64,000 nt of DNA, from contig NC_045149.1 of the NCBI RefSeq assembly GCF_008831285.2, forward strand, positions 8,518,417 through 8,582,416, written 5' to 3'. Of this stretch, positions 22,674 through 34,475 are shown piece after piece (position 1 is the stretch's first letter; the number at the start of each line of letters is the position of its first letter). Source of the stretch: Nymphaea colorata (taxonomy: Eukaryota; Streptophyta; Magnoliopsida; Nymphaeales; Nymphaeaceae). The notes under the pieces are model-generated. The model was not told where the DNA came from. It worked only from the letters and a program-made list of their open reading frames with translations, and searched no databases. The translations under genes were made by a program, and so were the position numbers.

Positions 22674-25111
22674 ACCTCCCCTTGGCCACCAAGGGGGAGG
22701 ACGAAATTTTGGAGCATTCTATCAAATTGCTGCAGCCAAGGAGCTAGGAGGGAGAAGCCAAGGAAGAGAGAAGAGGTTCGTCCAAGCCCCCTTCCCCTTT
22801 TTCTCCCATTCTCTTCTTCACTTTCTTCTATTCTCCCCATTGATTTTGCTAAGTTAGGGTGCTTAAGTGAACCCTTACTTAAGATTTTCGTGGTGAGAAG
22901 CCCTCTTTACCACTCCAAATTCCAGCAAGCAAGCTATTTCTTATTCTAGCTTTGCTAAGCTTGAATCCACGATTGGATTCTTGCTTAGGATTGCTTGAGT
23001 TAGAAAACCAGTGAAGACGAAGGACAAACATCAAGACCGACCGCAAGGTAGGTGATCTTAACTCACTTCTCTTCTACTTTAGCTTATTGTTGATTTATTT
23101 TAATTCCAGCAATTCGTGGGAGGGTTTATTTTCATTTGCTTACGGCTGGGAATGATGTCCAGCTAAGGGAAACCTACGCTTCAATGTACATGTTAATGCA
23201 TAATGCATGCATATGTCGGTTTTTCTTAAATATGAACCCAAGTATCAAATTTTGAAATGGGCCCCAAGGCCACGTCCCTTTCAAAGGAATCAACTTAATA
23301 CCATTTTGAACTCCCTACTATGAGAGAATCCCACGGTGAGAGAGTGATTTTGCTACATCACGTATATGATGAAAATGCCTATAAGGGATGGATACGTTTT
23401 TATGAATGTGATCCACCATTGCATGGCGAAATGATGACGAATAAGCTTGAGTATTGTTTTATTTTTTTCTTATTCATAGTCATTTTGATTCATGTCTTTC
23501 AATTTAATTAATCAAGGGTAGTAGGGAAGATTTGAAACAAGTTTTCAATCTTCCTACATAAAAGAACCCAGCCATGAATCATCATGATTCATGAGTCATG
23601 CGGTCCCTTGATAAAATTTCATTTTGAAAAGTAAGGTACGTATATGTATACATTGTTATATATGTACATATATGTATCTGATTTCTTGTCAAAAATTACA
23701 TTCCTCCCTTAAAATCAGGTTGGAACATGTTTTCAAACCGGTTTTTAAGGAAATGAACCATTTTTATTGATTTTCCTAGTGCAAGACTATGAATCATTTT
23801 CATTTCATTTTTACTTAATTTCAGCAAATCCATACGTAAGATGTATGTATGTTGTTGAAATCAGATCATGTTTCATAGGAATTGGTTTAAGAATGTCAAA
23901 GTTTACATATTTGAAATACCAACTATCCTATAATCATCCAAAAGAGTTGACGATTTCATTACTATCAAATCTGGAATTTGAATCTATTTGAAAGACTTGT
24001 CATTTCCATCTAAGAAACAACATATTTATTGGAATCAATGTCGACAATTTTCAGCTATTTAAATCAACACAATGTCTGATTTTTAGCTATTTTGAGACAA
24101 AAGTGGATGTCCTCCATGTCTCCCATCCATTTCAAAGATTTAACTTGACATCATTTATATATTTTCACCATTTTGATAATTTTATGTCAAGCCTCAAGCT
24201 TATGGACTACATCTCTAATTCATGTGCTTAATCATATAATGAGCACATATAGAGAAAGTCCTACATTTTAATCAATCTTCATGCATAGATTGTATGACGT
24301 GCAATACAGACTTTGAGAGATTATGAGGGAGTGAAGAATGTATGTTTCATATGAATGAATCTTGAGGGATTATGAGAGAGAGAAGAATGAATGTTCCATA
24401 TAGTTTCCATTCTCGTTTCATGCATTCACTTTCACTCAAAATCAATGGCACCACATGCACATTCTCAAGGAATTAAGTGATTCAAATTTAAGTTGCAAAA
24501 AGTGACCAAGTCATATTGCAATGAGAATTTGTAAACCTCACTTAACTTCAAAAGAAAACACAAGCAATAAATTCATAATCTTTTTGCCAAAGTGCATTTG
24601 AAAAACAACATGTTTTCTAACAATTTGGAACTTATGTTCTTTCAAAAGAATGAATTCTACAAATCACATGATTTGACAAAAGAAGAGTTCAAAATCAATT
24701 TTTATCATAAGATGATCATCATCATCTAGAGTTCACAACAAAGAACTCAATTCCAAATCTTCAAAAATCCTCAAGAATTATGTGTTTCAAATAACACCAA
24801 AACAAAGGTTTTTAAACCAACTTGAAAACCCCCAATATTCAAATTCATTTATTCAAAAAAATGAATTTCGGTTCTTGAATCCAAAATCCCAATGCATAAG
24901 CATATAGGACTTACATCAATAACTCGTATATGATCCAAATGATCCTTAGTCCTTGGTCTAATTACCCCTGTTAAAGGCGGCAGGAATGGTTGGACCTCGT
25001 ACCGACGAGCGGATCCCTTTCTCTTGAAAATTTTCTCAAAACCCCAATTTTAAAAGAATTTTGCTGACTCGCATTTCGACCTCCTTGAAAAAGGAGTGGG
25101 GTGCGAACAGA

Positions 25112-25130
25112 TGGCACGCCCGGTGGGACC
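25112..25130 (+). other. Element A primer binding site
   Basis: TGGCACGCCCGGTGGGACC begins two bases after the LTR end. It is not the initiator tRNA-Met site (TGGTATCAGAGC). The priming tRNA cannot be assigned with certainty here. Confidence 0.7.
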
Positions 25131-25794
25131 CGTCATTGTTTGTCTAAAGACTTATTTGGATCATATATGAGTTATTTTCACCAATGTCGGACATCAATTG
25201 CACAAAAAAAAAAATTCGCAAAAATGCATACCGACATCATATAGTGTACATTGAGGAGATTTCATGAACCTCATTCATTTCAATTTATCCTACCCCTCCT
25301 CAATTTAAGGATTGTATGCAGCCCATGTATGCTCTCAAAATTTCAAATCCATCTCTTAGGAATGTATGCAATAGAGCCATCTATTTTGCATCTTCTCATG
25401 AATTTTGAAAAACAAATCCTTACCTATATCATATCCCGGTCATCATGTTGCCGGGATATTTCTAGGACATTAGTCCAAGATATAGCCTTACAACTGGACC
25501 ACCCAATTGGACTGAGAAGTCCCCCCATTAGTACCGAAATGGACAATAGTCCCTGTATATTGATGGGTGAACAAGGAGAAATGGAGAGCCCAAATCTAGA
25601 AAACCCTTGGAGGAGTCAATGCTAGTACCATAAATTTGGTATATAGGTATACCATAAATTTTGGATAAATAAAAACCATTTACCCATTTATTTTCCATAG
25701 GTTCCAAGACCAATTTTCAAAATAATGCATATAGGCAAGAGTCCTAAGAATTGCATTATCAATTTTTCATTAACTACTTGTTTGGACGCATTTG
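25131..25794 (+). other. Element A leader
   Basis: About 660 bases between the primer site and ORF1 without a supported gene. The short open frame at 25251-25625 has no recognised domain. Confidence 0.5.
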
Positions 25795-27111
25795 ATGTTT
25801 TACTTTGCCCCTAAGTCCATGTCCAAACCCAATGTAAAAACTCTTCTCGAGTCTCTATTGGGTCAATTCATGTCAAAGTCTAATACCTTCTCTTGTCTAG
25901 ATGGACTCAAAAGTATCTTCCCATATGACCACATCCTATTCGGGTCATGTCAAGGCCGATCCGGACTTCGCATCATCCCAAGTGGAGTCTACCTACCTCA
26001 GTGGTATCTTTCATGGTACCCAACTTTTCGGTGTATGTTCCCGGATCACTTAGAGGATTGCGGTCTTGAAGAAGCAGTCAGTCTTGCCATACAACCTATC
26101 AATGGCAATCTAATCCATGCAATTGCTGAAAGATGGAACCCAAGGACCAACACATTCTGGTTTCCATGGGGTGAAATGACAATCACTCTTGATGAGTTCT
26201 CCAACATTATGGGTTTGCCATAACCAAAAGGTGACCCAAGAGGTCCAATTGAAGACCAGTTCCTTGTAAACCAAGGTCAAGTCAAAACTCTAGAAGTGAT
26301 TCGTAAACTCACAGGGAAAAGGAGTTGGCATTTTCTAAAGAAAGATGAACATCAATATCTTCAACTACAAGAGCTTGGTGAAACATACTCCCAATTTGTC
26401 AACTCTGTGTCACTATCTAGAAGTGTTGCAGACAAGTACAAAAACTCCATGGTGACTTGTACCGTGGGCCTTATCTTCTTCAATAATGAAGAACACATAA
26501 TGGATTTCCGTATAGCTCGCCTCTTCAGAAAATGGGGGCATGTCAAAGTCCGTCACATTTCCATAGCAATGGCAGCCTTGGCATTCCTTTACAGAGGGTT
26601 GGCCAAATTTTCAATTGGAGATGCAGACTCGATAGAAGGATGTGTCTTTGCACTACAAGCATGGTTCTACAAACATGTGGAGCCACAATCATGTCATTTT
26701 CAAAACACAGACGGTCAGTTATCCAGTATGGAGCACTACCGCAGAAAGATGGAGGAAGTTGATGACTCCACCATCATTTGGGACTTCTTTGATCGAGAGG
26801 TCATCAAGTCAAGATACACTTACAACCCAGTCAGAGGAAGTCTTCTATTGGGACCGTTTTTCATAATTGAATATCATCCAGAGCGTTGCCTCAGGCAATT
26901 CTCACTGCGTCAGAGGAAGGCATATCCAATTGAGTCGGAAGGAGCCATTGTGGAGTGTGAACTAGACACTGAAGAGTGGTCTGGGATATACACCTATGCC
27001 CAGCAATGTTGGGAATCATTTGCTCACTTGTATCTTGTCCTTGGTCTAGGAATGGGTCCCGAATATGTAAAATGGTGGGATGAAGTCCGCCCATCTATCC
27101 TTCTGTCCTAG
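25795..27111 (+). pseudogene. Plant Mobile Domain ORF1 of element A, one in-frame stop
   Basis: A frame of about 438 codons, split by a single TAA at 26221-26223, lies between primer site and gag on the coding strand. Around residue 112 it has ERWNPRTNTFWFPWGEMT and then ITLDEFSNIMGLP, the signature of the Plant Mobile Domain (aminotransferase-like, PF10536), found in MAIN/MAIL proteins and in some Ty3/gypsy and Mutator-like elements. The second half continues in the same frame (GKRSWHFL, HVKVRHISIAMAALAFLYRGL, IWDFFDREVIKSRYTYNP). The original stop is TAG at 27109. The role in the element is unknown. Tat/Ogre elements are known to carry an ORF1 before gag, and this one would be a PMD-type ORF1. 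The TAA could come from a C-to-T change. Confidence 0.82.
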
Positions 27112-27294
27112 ATTGTCATGTCTAGTTCATTGTCATTAAGCCAAAATTTGTCAAGTTTTGTCAAGTTGTGTTGAACTTTGTCAAGTTTTGTCATTCTCAT
27201 CTTTCTTTTAATATGTAATCAAAATTTGTCATCTCTCATCAATTCACATCCTAACATTTTCAATTTTTCTTCTTGCAAGGTGAACATCCGCTTT

Positions 27295-28620
27295 ATGGTT
27301 GAAACCAGAAGCCAAAGCAGGAGAAGGAGTGAAATGGAACTTGATCAACCTTTTATAGGAGACAAGGGAGAAGAATCCTCCTCAGAAACACCTCCCAAGC
27401 TGGAAATAAATGACCCGGAATTTGAGGAATACAGAAGATTCCGGAAATACATGATCATGTTCAATGAAGAACAAGCGCAGGCAGAAAAAGCCAAAAAGAA
27501 AGGGAAGAAAACAAGAAAGTACTCATCAAGCAGTTCAGACTCTTCTGAAGACGCTACAACAGAATCTAGTAGTGAGGAAGAACCGAAAACTCCCAAGAAA
27601 AAGAAGAAGGGAGAATCCTGGAAAACAAAAATCCAGGAAGTTGAAAAGAAGTTAAATGCAGTACAACTTAAAGGCAGAACAAGAGGAATTTCACTTGCGA
27701 AGATTTCTACGAAAGCTTCGAAAATGACAAACATATAAAAAACTTACCCAAGAAATTTATCAAATTTGATGGCCATGGAGACCCAAAGGCACATTTGGCC
27801 ATGTTCTTTGCTGAATGCTACAAATTCCGTCACAATCATAGGGCCCTCTTTCGATGTTTCCCTAGAAGCCTAGAAGGAATTGCAGCACAATGGTATCGGG
27901 AACACATCAACCCAGTGGAATTGAAAAATTTTGACATGTTAATCAACCTTTTCATCGAAAGGTTCATTCAAAACGTTGAAACTGCACCAACGATCACCAC
28001 ATTATGCTATCTAAAACAAGACCAGGTGAAAAGGTGAGAGATTTTATTCAGAGGTGGAGGTCTTCTTGTAACAAGATGAGAGACCCAATCTCTCAATCAC
28101 ATGCACTGGGATTGATCGTAAACAATTTGACACAACCATTAAGGAGCCTCATTTCCAATGCTCCAATCAAGTCTTTCATCGATCTCACTGAGAGGGCAGA
28201 ATGTATTGAAGCAGGAATTGAGAATGGAGCTTTTGATGCGGTCATCCCGGTAAAAGTAAGGGAAGATACAAAGAAGAATAGCAAAAGTCAGAATGCTCCA
28301 GCCAACATCGTAGCTAACGCTGCAGCCTTCAAGAAAAAAAGTCTGAATATCTCAAGAATAAAGGGGTAATGGACAGAGCTAGTGGCAGTAGTAGTGGCAC
28401 AAAAAACAAACATCTGGATGGGGGTACGATAGAAAATTCACCCCATTACAACAAAGTTATGAAGAGGTCATGCATATGCTAATCGAAAGAGGTACTCTGT
28501 TCCTCCCAAAAGTCTCCAACTCCCCACCAATGATGGGAAAAACAAAGAGCAATTCTACAAATTTCATCGTGCTCCAGGACATGATACAGAAGACTGCCTT
28601 GTACTTAAAAATATTGTGCA
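27295..28620 (+). pseudogene. Element A gag
   Basis: Starts at an ATG (MVETRSQSRRRSEME) after the PMD ORF. The N-terminal part is highly charged, with an S/E-rich acidic run and a lysine-rich run and coiled-coil-like residues. After a frameshift near 27690 comes the Retrotrans_gag core (KFDGHGDPKAHLAMF, FPRSLEGIAAQWY). After another shift near 28020 comes EKVRDFIQRWRSSCNKM. The tail near 28540-28620 reads FYKFHRAPGHDTEDC, a modified zinc-finger-like motif typical of this gypsy branch. Gag would assemble the particle. At least two frameshifts break it. Confidence 0.85.
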
Positions 28621-29485
28621 AGATGCAGTTGACAAAGAAATAATCAAAGAGGTCAGTGAACAGCCAGACATTCTCAAGAATCCTTTTCCTAAACATGGCA
28701 AAGGAATAGTTTCAATGGTCAGATTTTCAACAGGTCGTCAAATTATGGTGACAAACAAAAGGGATACAGCGTCCCTGGATTTCTTTGGATTGCTTTTCAA
28801 ACATGATAAAAGATCCATCAATGCACAAACCGAACTGGTTAAACAAGACCATCTGACAGAGATTGATCAGAAGTCACAAGTGTGCGACCCTGAACCATTG
28901 GAATCCATTTTCAATGAATTGGGCCCCTTACCTGAAGTCAAGAAGGGAGGGTTTAGCCCTAACAGGGGGAATGAATGGGCTTTTGAACTATGTGAAAATA
29001 GTCCAATCATATTCTCTGATAAAGATCTACCAACTGGAGGTGCATCGCACAATGACGCCTTGCACATAGTGATAGAGACAAGGGGCACCAGAGTCTCCCA
29101 CGTTTTAATTGATGGTGGAGCAAGCCTGAACATCTGTCCACAACAAACAGCTCGTGAGTTGGGCATAAGACAGACCGACTATACTCCATCCACAATTTTC
29201 ATCCATGGATATGACGGGACAGGACAACCATGCCTAGGATGCATATGTTTGGATTTGAATATTTCTGAGACGTATCATCGGGTTTTATTTCATGTGGTGG
29301 ATATAGAACCCTCCTTCAACTTGTTGCTTGGCAGGCCATGGATCCATGCTACCAATGCAGTTCCCTCCACTCTACATCAGTGTGTCAAATGGACTCACAA
29401 CGGGAATTCTATAACCATCTATGCAGAGGATAGGGAAAGTCGGCTTGTACACCCAATGATTTCCGGTACCAACATATACAATTGA
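28616..29485 (+). pseudogene. Element A aspartic protease region
   Basis: An open frame of about 290 codons. HVLIDGGASLNICP (nt 29099-29140) is the retroviral-type aspartic protease active site (DGGA in place of DTG/DSG), and FNLLLGRPWIHA is the second conserved block (about 29310-29350). The frame is broken from gag and from the G-patch segment, so it belongs to a once-continuous polyprotein. The protease would process Gag-Pol in the virus-like particle. Confidence 0.85.
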
Positions 29486-29540
29486 GGTACCCAGTATTCG
29501 AGTCTACAAAGAGGAAGAAATATCTCAAAGTCTTAGCAGA

Positions 29541-29861
29541 TTGGCCATTCAGAAACCAAAGAAACAGGTATGGGTGAAAAAGGGTACCAAACTTGAAACA
29601 AGTTACAAAAGTCATCCATTGTTCAAGAAATTCTGCCAGAATGAGAAAGGATTGGATTTACTCATACGCCATGGCTACCAGCCATTTACTGGCCTTGGCA
29701 AACATGAAAATGGAAACTTGGAACCAGTTACCTTGACAGGACAACGAGGCACTCAAGCCTTGGGGTGCCAAAGCTATGAAAAAGTGGATGTTGAGGAAGA
29801 ATTCAAGCCAGTACCTTTCGTCAAGAGCAATACCATAGGCGGATGTTCACCATCAATTTGA
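29541..29861 (+). pseudogene. Element A G-patch-like segment of pol
   Basis: The frame reads LLIRHGYQPFTGLGKHENGN and then LGCQ, matching the G-patch pattern (GYxPxxGLGxxxxG ... GLGY). G-patch modules are known between protease and RT in some retroviruses and plant Tat elements. It ends at a stop at 29859, followed by about 140 bases before the RT frame. Confidence 0.6.
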
Positions 29862-29882
29862 ATCAACAAATCCGCCATCATT

Positions 29883-31520
29883 TTGTCATTTTGTCGTCAT
29901 TGTACTCAAATAGACCAAGTGTCTTCATTTTGTAATACCTTAAAAAAATACAATGACAAATGCAAATTACTTCCATATACAATGTCTCAAATTTCATCTA
30001 ACTTCTTTACAATCTTTAGGATGGCATTTGAGGATCAAACATCAAAAGCTTTTAAGGAGATAAATCCAGAACTCACTGAGGCCGAATGTCCAGAGTTCAT
30101 CCAAATGAGAAGGCAAGATCAACCGTCACCTCTGATTAATGATCCGATTGAAGAAATTAACATTGGCACGGAAGAGAGTCTAAAGATTTTGCAAATTGGA
30201 ACAAGTCTCTCAGCAGAAGAAAGAAAAGAGTTGATAGACTTCCTCAAAAAGCATCAAGAAGCCTTTGCGTGGACTTATGAGGACATGCCAGGACTTGATA
30301 CAAAATTAGTCGAGCATCGACTACCATTGAAACCAGAATACAAGCCAATCAAACAAAAGTTGAGGAAACTAGACCCTCGTCTTGAGGGGCAAGTTAAGGA
30401 AGGCCTGGAAGACCTACTAAAGGCAGGGTTCATCCGAACAATCGACTATCCTGAATGGTTAGCAAACATTGTGGTAGTCCCAAAGAAAAATAGCAAAATT
30501 CGGCTCTGCATCGATTTCAGAGATTTGAATTATGCTACACCAAAGGATGACTACCCACTTGCAAACATTGACTTGTTGGTAGACAGTACCGCAGGTCACG
30601 CTATGTTCTCCTTTATGGATGGATATTCTGGTTATAACCAAATTAAGTTGGCAACTCAAGATCAAGCCAAAACATCATTTACAACCCCATGGGGTTCCTT
30701 CTGCTATACAGTAATGCCATTTGGTTTGAAGAACGCTGGGGCAACATATCAAAGGGCTATAGCAGCTATTTTTCATGACCAAATGCATCAAATCATGGAT
30801 GCATATGTAGATGATCTACTAATTAAGTCAAAAACAAGGGAGAATCACATCAACATTCTCTCTCAAGTTTTTGATAGACTCTTACAATACAAACTTAGAT
30901 TGAATCCACAAAAATGTGTATTTGGTGTGGAATCCGGTAAGCTTTTGAGATTTATGGTCAGCCAAAAGGGAATCGAGATGGATCCTTCCAAAGCAAAGGC
31001 GATCATCGAAATGTCACCCTCAACAAATCTTAAGGAGCTACGCAGCTTGCAAGGCAGAATTCAGTCAATCAGAAGGTTTATATCTAATCTCGCCATGAGG
31101 TGCGAACCCTTCAACCATTTACTGCGGAAAGGAGTCAAATTTGAATGGGGGCATGAATGTCAAGCCTCATTCGAAAAGATCAAGAAGTATCTTCTTTGCC
31201 CACCAATTTTAAAACCTCCAATTTTAGGGGAACCTCTACTCCTTTACATCACAGTTAACGATTCAGCCTGTGGTGGATTTCTAGCTCAATATGAAGAAGG
31301 ATGTCGAATAGAACATGTCATTTATTACATCAGTAAGACATTTGTGCAGTATGAAAAGAACTACTCGCACATGGAAAAAACTTGCTTAGCCTTGGTGTGG
31401 ATGTGTCAAAAATTAAGGCATTATCTATTGGCTTGTGAAGTTAAAATTTTATCCAAACTTAATCCACTCAAATATATCCTCGAACAGCCATTTCTGAATG
31501 GAAGGATAGCAAAGTGGTAG
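29883..31520 (+). pseudogene. Element A reverse transcriptase and RNase H
   Basis: A long open frame with the Ty3/gypsy RT blocks in order: KLVEHRLPLKPEYKPIKQ, WLANIVVVPKKNSKIRLCID, FSFMDGYSGYNQI, MPFGLKNAGATYQ and the catalytic YVDDLL at 30804-30815. RNase H follows (LLLYITVNDSACGGFLAQ, YYISKTFVQYEKNYSHMEK). The frame closes with TAG at 31518-31520 (RIAKW then stop), yet the same frame goes on in the next ORF. A C-to-T change of CAG would explain the stop. Apart from that, this part looks nearly intact. Confidence 0.92.
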
Positions 31521-31523
31521 GTT

Positions 31524-32579
31524 TTGCTGATGCAATATGATTTGGAATATGTGTCGCAAAAATCAATCAAGGGGCAAGCCATTGCAGACCAATTGGCAGA
31601 TTTTCCTCTATATGAAGAAATTAGAACAAATGATGATTTTCCAGATGAGCAAATCCTGACAACTGAACCAGAGCCGATTTGGGAGATGTACTTTGATGGA
31701 TCTAAGAGCACAGCTGGGGCAGGCATTGGGATACTTTTCATTACACCAGAAAGGGAAATGATTCCTTACTCTCTCAAATTGAATTTTTCCTGCACGCATA
31801 ATATGACAGAGTACGAGGCCCTAATCCAAGGACTCAAAATGTTGCTCAAATTTAAAGTGCAGAGAGTTCGCATTTTTGGAGATTCTCTCTTAGCTGTCAG
31901 TCAGGTCAATGGAGATTGGCAAGTCAAAGATCAAAAATTGATCCCATATCAAGAGTTAGCAGCTTCCCTCTTAAGACAGTTCGAGGAATGTCAACTCTTA
32001 CATGTCAAAAGAGAATTTAACCCAATAGCAGACGGTTTAGCCAGTTTAGGCTCTACCATTGCCTTCAAACCTGGAGAATCTATCAGATCTTTTGAAGTTG
32101 GAAGACTCGAACAACCATCTTTTGTCATACCAGAACAGGTGTTGCAAGCAGAAAGTAGAGAAACACCATGGTATCAGAACATCAAGGATTTTCTCCAAAC
32201 TGGAACACTTCCAACAGAAATGTCTCGAAAAGAGCAAAGAGTTTTGAGACACATGTCTTCAAGATATTTCATTCTAGCCGACATCCTATACAGAAGAGGA
32301 TTCAGCACAGAATATGCTAGATGTCTCGATGCAAATGAGGCACTAGAAGTCATTCAAGAAGCCCATGAAGGAATTTGTGGGGGACATGTAGGGTATCAGA
32401 CCCTCGTCAAGCAGATAGTCAGAGCAGGGTACTATTGGCCCACAATGCAAAGAGACTGTCACCAATTTGTCAATAAATGCATCAAATGTCAGTTGCATGC
32501 ACCATCAATTCATGCTCCAGCAGCGTACCTTCATTCGGTCAGCTCACCATGGCCATTCTCCATGGGGCCTTCGACGTAG
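31524..32579 (+). pseudogene. Element A second RNase H and integrase N-terminal domain
   Basis: Same frame as the RT. MYFDGSKSTAGAGIGILF, NMTEYEALIQGLKML, IFGDSLLAVSQVNG and REFNPIADGLASL are the D-E-D-D landmarks of an archaeal-type RNase H, diagnostic of the Tat lineage, placed after the normal RNase H. The HHCC zinc-binding domain of integrase follows (ICGGHVGYQTLVKQ, YYWPTMQRDCHQFVNKCIKC). The frame shifts near 32570, at the start of the integrase core. Confidence 0.9.
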
Positions 32580-33415
32580 TCGGTCCAATCAATCCACCTG
32601 CCTCAAATGGACACAGGTATTTTCTTGCAGCTACAGATTACTTCACCAAATGGGTGGAAGCGATCACTTTAAAAACAGTCGAAGGACAACACGTAGTGTC
32701 CTTCATTCATAAAAATCTTTTGTGTAGATTTGGCATCCCGCATGATATCGTTTCTGATAACGGTACTCATTTCAAAAATGAGAAAATGCGCAATCTTTGT
32801 CACAAACACAAAATACAACATCACTTTTCTGCCCCATATTACCCTCAAGGTAATGGTCAGGCAGAAGCAACCAACAAGATTTTGATTCGTGTCTTAGAGA
32901 GGACAGTTGAAACAGGCCGAGATTGGCACGAGAAAATGCACAATGCACTTTGGGCGTATCGAACCACAATTCGGACACCCACCAATGCTACACCAGCAGA
33001 ATTAGTATATGGAACGGAAATTGTCCTTCCATTACATGTCCAAAAACCAGCAATGAAATTTGCTGCTCTCATTGAACTCCCAATTAGCAAATATCAAAAA
33101 AAGAGACTTGCTCAATTAGACCTCTTAGACGAGAAAAGACTACAAGCGGCAGAGCATGCCGAAGTCTATCGTAAGAGAGTCGCCTGACATTATGCCAAAT
33201 CAGTCATTGAAAGAAAATTTCAGGTAAATGATCTTGTTTTAAGATCCATAGTTCCACTCAGGAGTAGACCCAAAGGAAAATGGGCGCCGAACTGGGAAGG
33301 ACCATATGTTGTCAAAGAGGTTCTACCTCACAATTCTTATCGACTGATTGATGCCGATGGGGTTGAAATCTCCGATCCAATTAATGCTTTGCATCTCAAA
33401 AAATTCTATACTTGA
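32560..33415 (+). pseudogene. Element A integrase core and C-terminus
   Basis: The core reads FDVVGPI (first catalytic aspartate), TDYFTKWVEAITLKTVEG, DIVSDNGTHFKN (second aspartate) and PQGNGQAEATNK (glutamate), the DDE triad. WAYRTTIRTPTNATPAELVYG and a C-terminal WAPNWEGPYVVKEVLPHNSY follow, and the protein ends at TGA 33413-33415. An in-frame TGA at 33185-33187 (after RKRVA, where CGA would be expected) truncates it. Integrase inserts the cDNA, and the GCTTC duplication shows it acted at least once in a sister copy. Confidence 0.88.
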
Positions 33416-34475
33416 ATTTGCAATTCAAAAAAAAAAAAAATTCAAAATAGTTGTGCTTTGATAAGCACGTTTGTAACAATTTTCAAACCAACTAAGGGGC
33501 ATGGTATCCCTTAGGGAAAAGTTTCAAAAATGCATCAAAATTTTCAAACTCAACCCATGTCTTGAGGACAATTGCAAGGGCATCGTCTTGAAATAGGCAA
33601 GAAATTTCACAGACATTGAGGGACTAATGTATAGTAATTAATGTTGGTCCCGACAATCGGCATTTGTAAAGGTCTAGCATGAGATGCAATAAGAAAAAGT
33701 CTTGTCACCTAAAAGACCTTGGCAAGATGCTAGAAAAAGCTATCAAGCGAAATGAGTTGAGAATGAGCTCGGGGTGAGTGTAGTTGTTCCTCTGGTTCAA
33801 AGCTCAGCAGGCGCGGGTGGGCATATGACCTATGCTTACGCCGTGAAGTTAAAAAGCAATCCATGAACATTTTGCTTATATTAAGTCTCCTAAAGCCTTC
33901 TGAATTCGAGCAAGTAAGCCCGGGGAGTGTTTTACATTTGGTACCCTGAGGCCAACTGGTCTAGGAGTTACCGGCCCAAAGTTTGTTACAAGGGTTCAGA
34001 AGAAAGCCCGATAAACTTGATATTACACAAAGCAAACTACACAAAACCGCCAAAGCGGTGGAACTCCGTAGTAGCTTTTGGGGTGGTGAGGAATTTCTCC
34101 CAAGAGTGAAGGGTGGCTCAAAAAGAAAATCAAAATTCAAAAGCAAAAGCGAGTATGTGAAAAACTAAGTAAAAGGACAGAAAAAGCACTTGCCAATGGT
34201 TTAGAAGGCATCGAGGGCAAATTTCTCCAAGCATCAAATGCAAAAACTTTCACAATTACAAAATTTTTCAACCAACATTAATTCCTCTACAAAGTCTCCA
34301 ATGAGATGGAGAAAAATCTTCTTATTTCAGGTTTATGCCTAGCATTTCCCCTCGAGCGAGGATGGTTCAACATCATTTGAAAAATGGATTTTCCAAACGA
34401 TTTGCAAAAATTTGGTGCGTGAATCTTTGCTATTAAGCAAATTATTCAATTTGCCTAAAAGCAAAGAGAGGCATC
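33416..34475 (+). other. Element A 3' untranslated region with polypurine tract
   Basis: About 1.06 kb without coding sequence between pol and the 3' LTR. It ends in AAAGCAAAGAGAGGCATC, of which AAAGAGAGG is the likely plus-strand primer tract, four bases from the LTR. Confidence 0.7.

Larger units (their letters stand above)
21295..25109 (+). repeat. Element A 5' LTR
   Basis: 3815 bp, TG...CA. The U3 holds a W-box array (21797-22132) and a TATA box (22667-22673). The region downstream of the TATA is unusually long (about 2.4 kb). By eye it differs from the 3' LTR at only a few percent of positions. It also matches the older solo LTR at 2096-6195. The open frame at 22648-22857 is a chance frame repeated in every LTR copy. 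Confidence 0.93.

Noticed and set aside
22648-22857. 69-codon frame repeated at 35829-36038
   Set aside because: Sits in the LTR just after the TATA box and is repeated only because the LTRs are; low complexity P/L/S ends, no start context or family.
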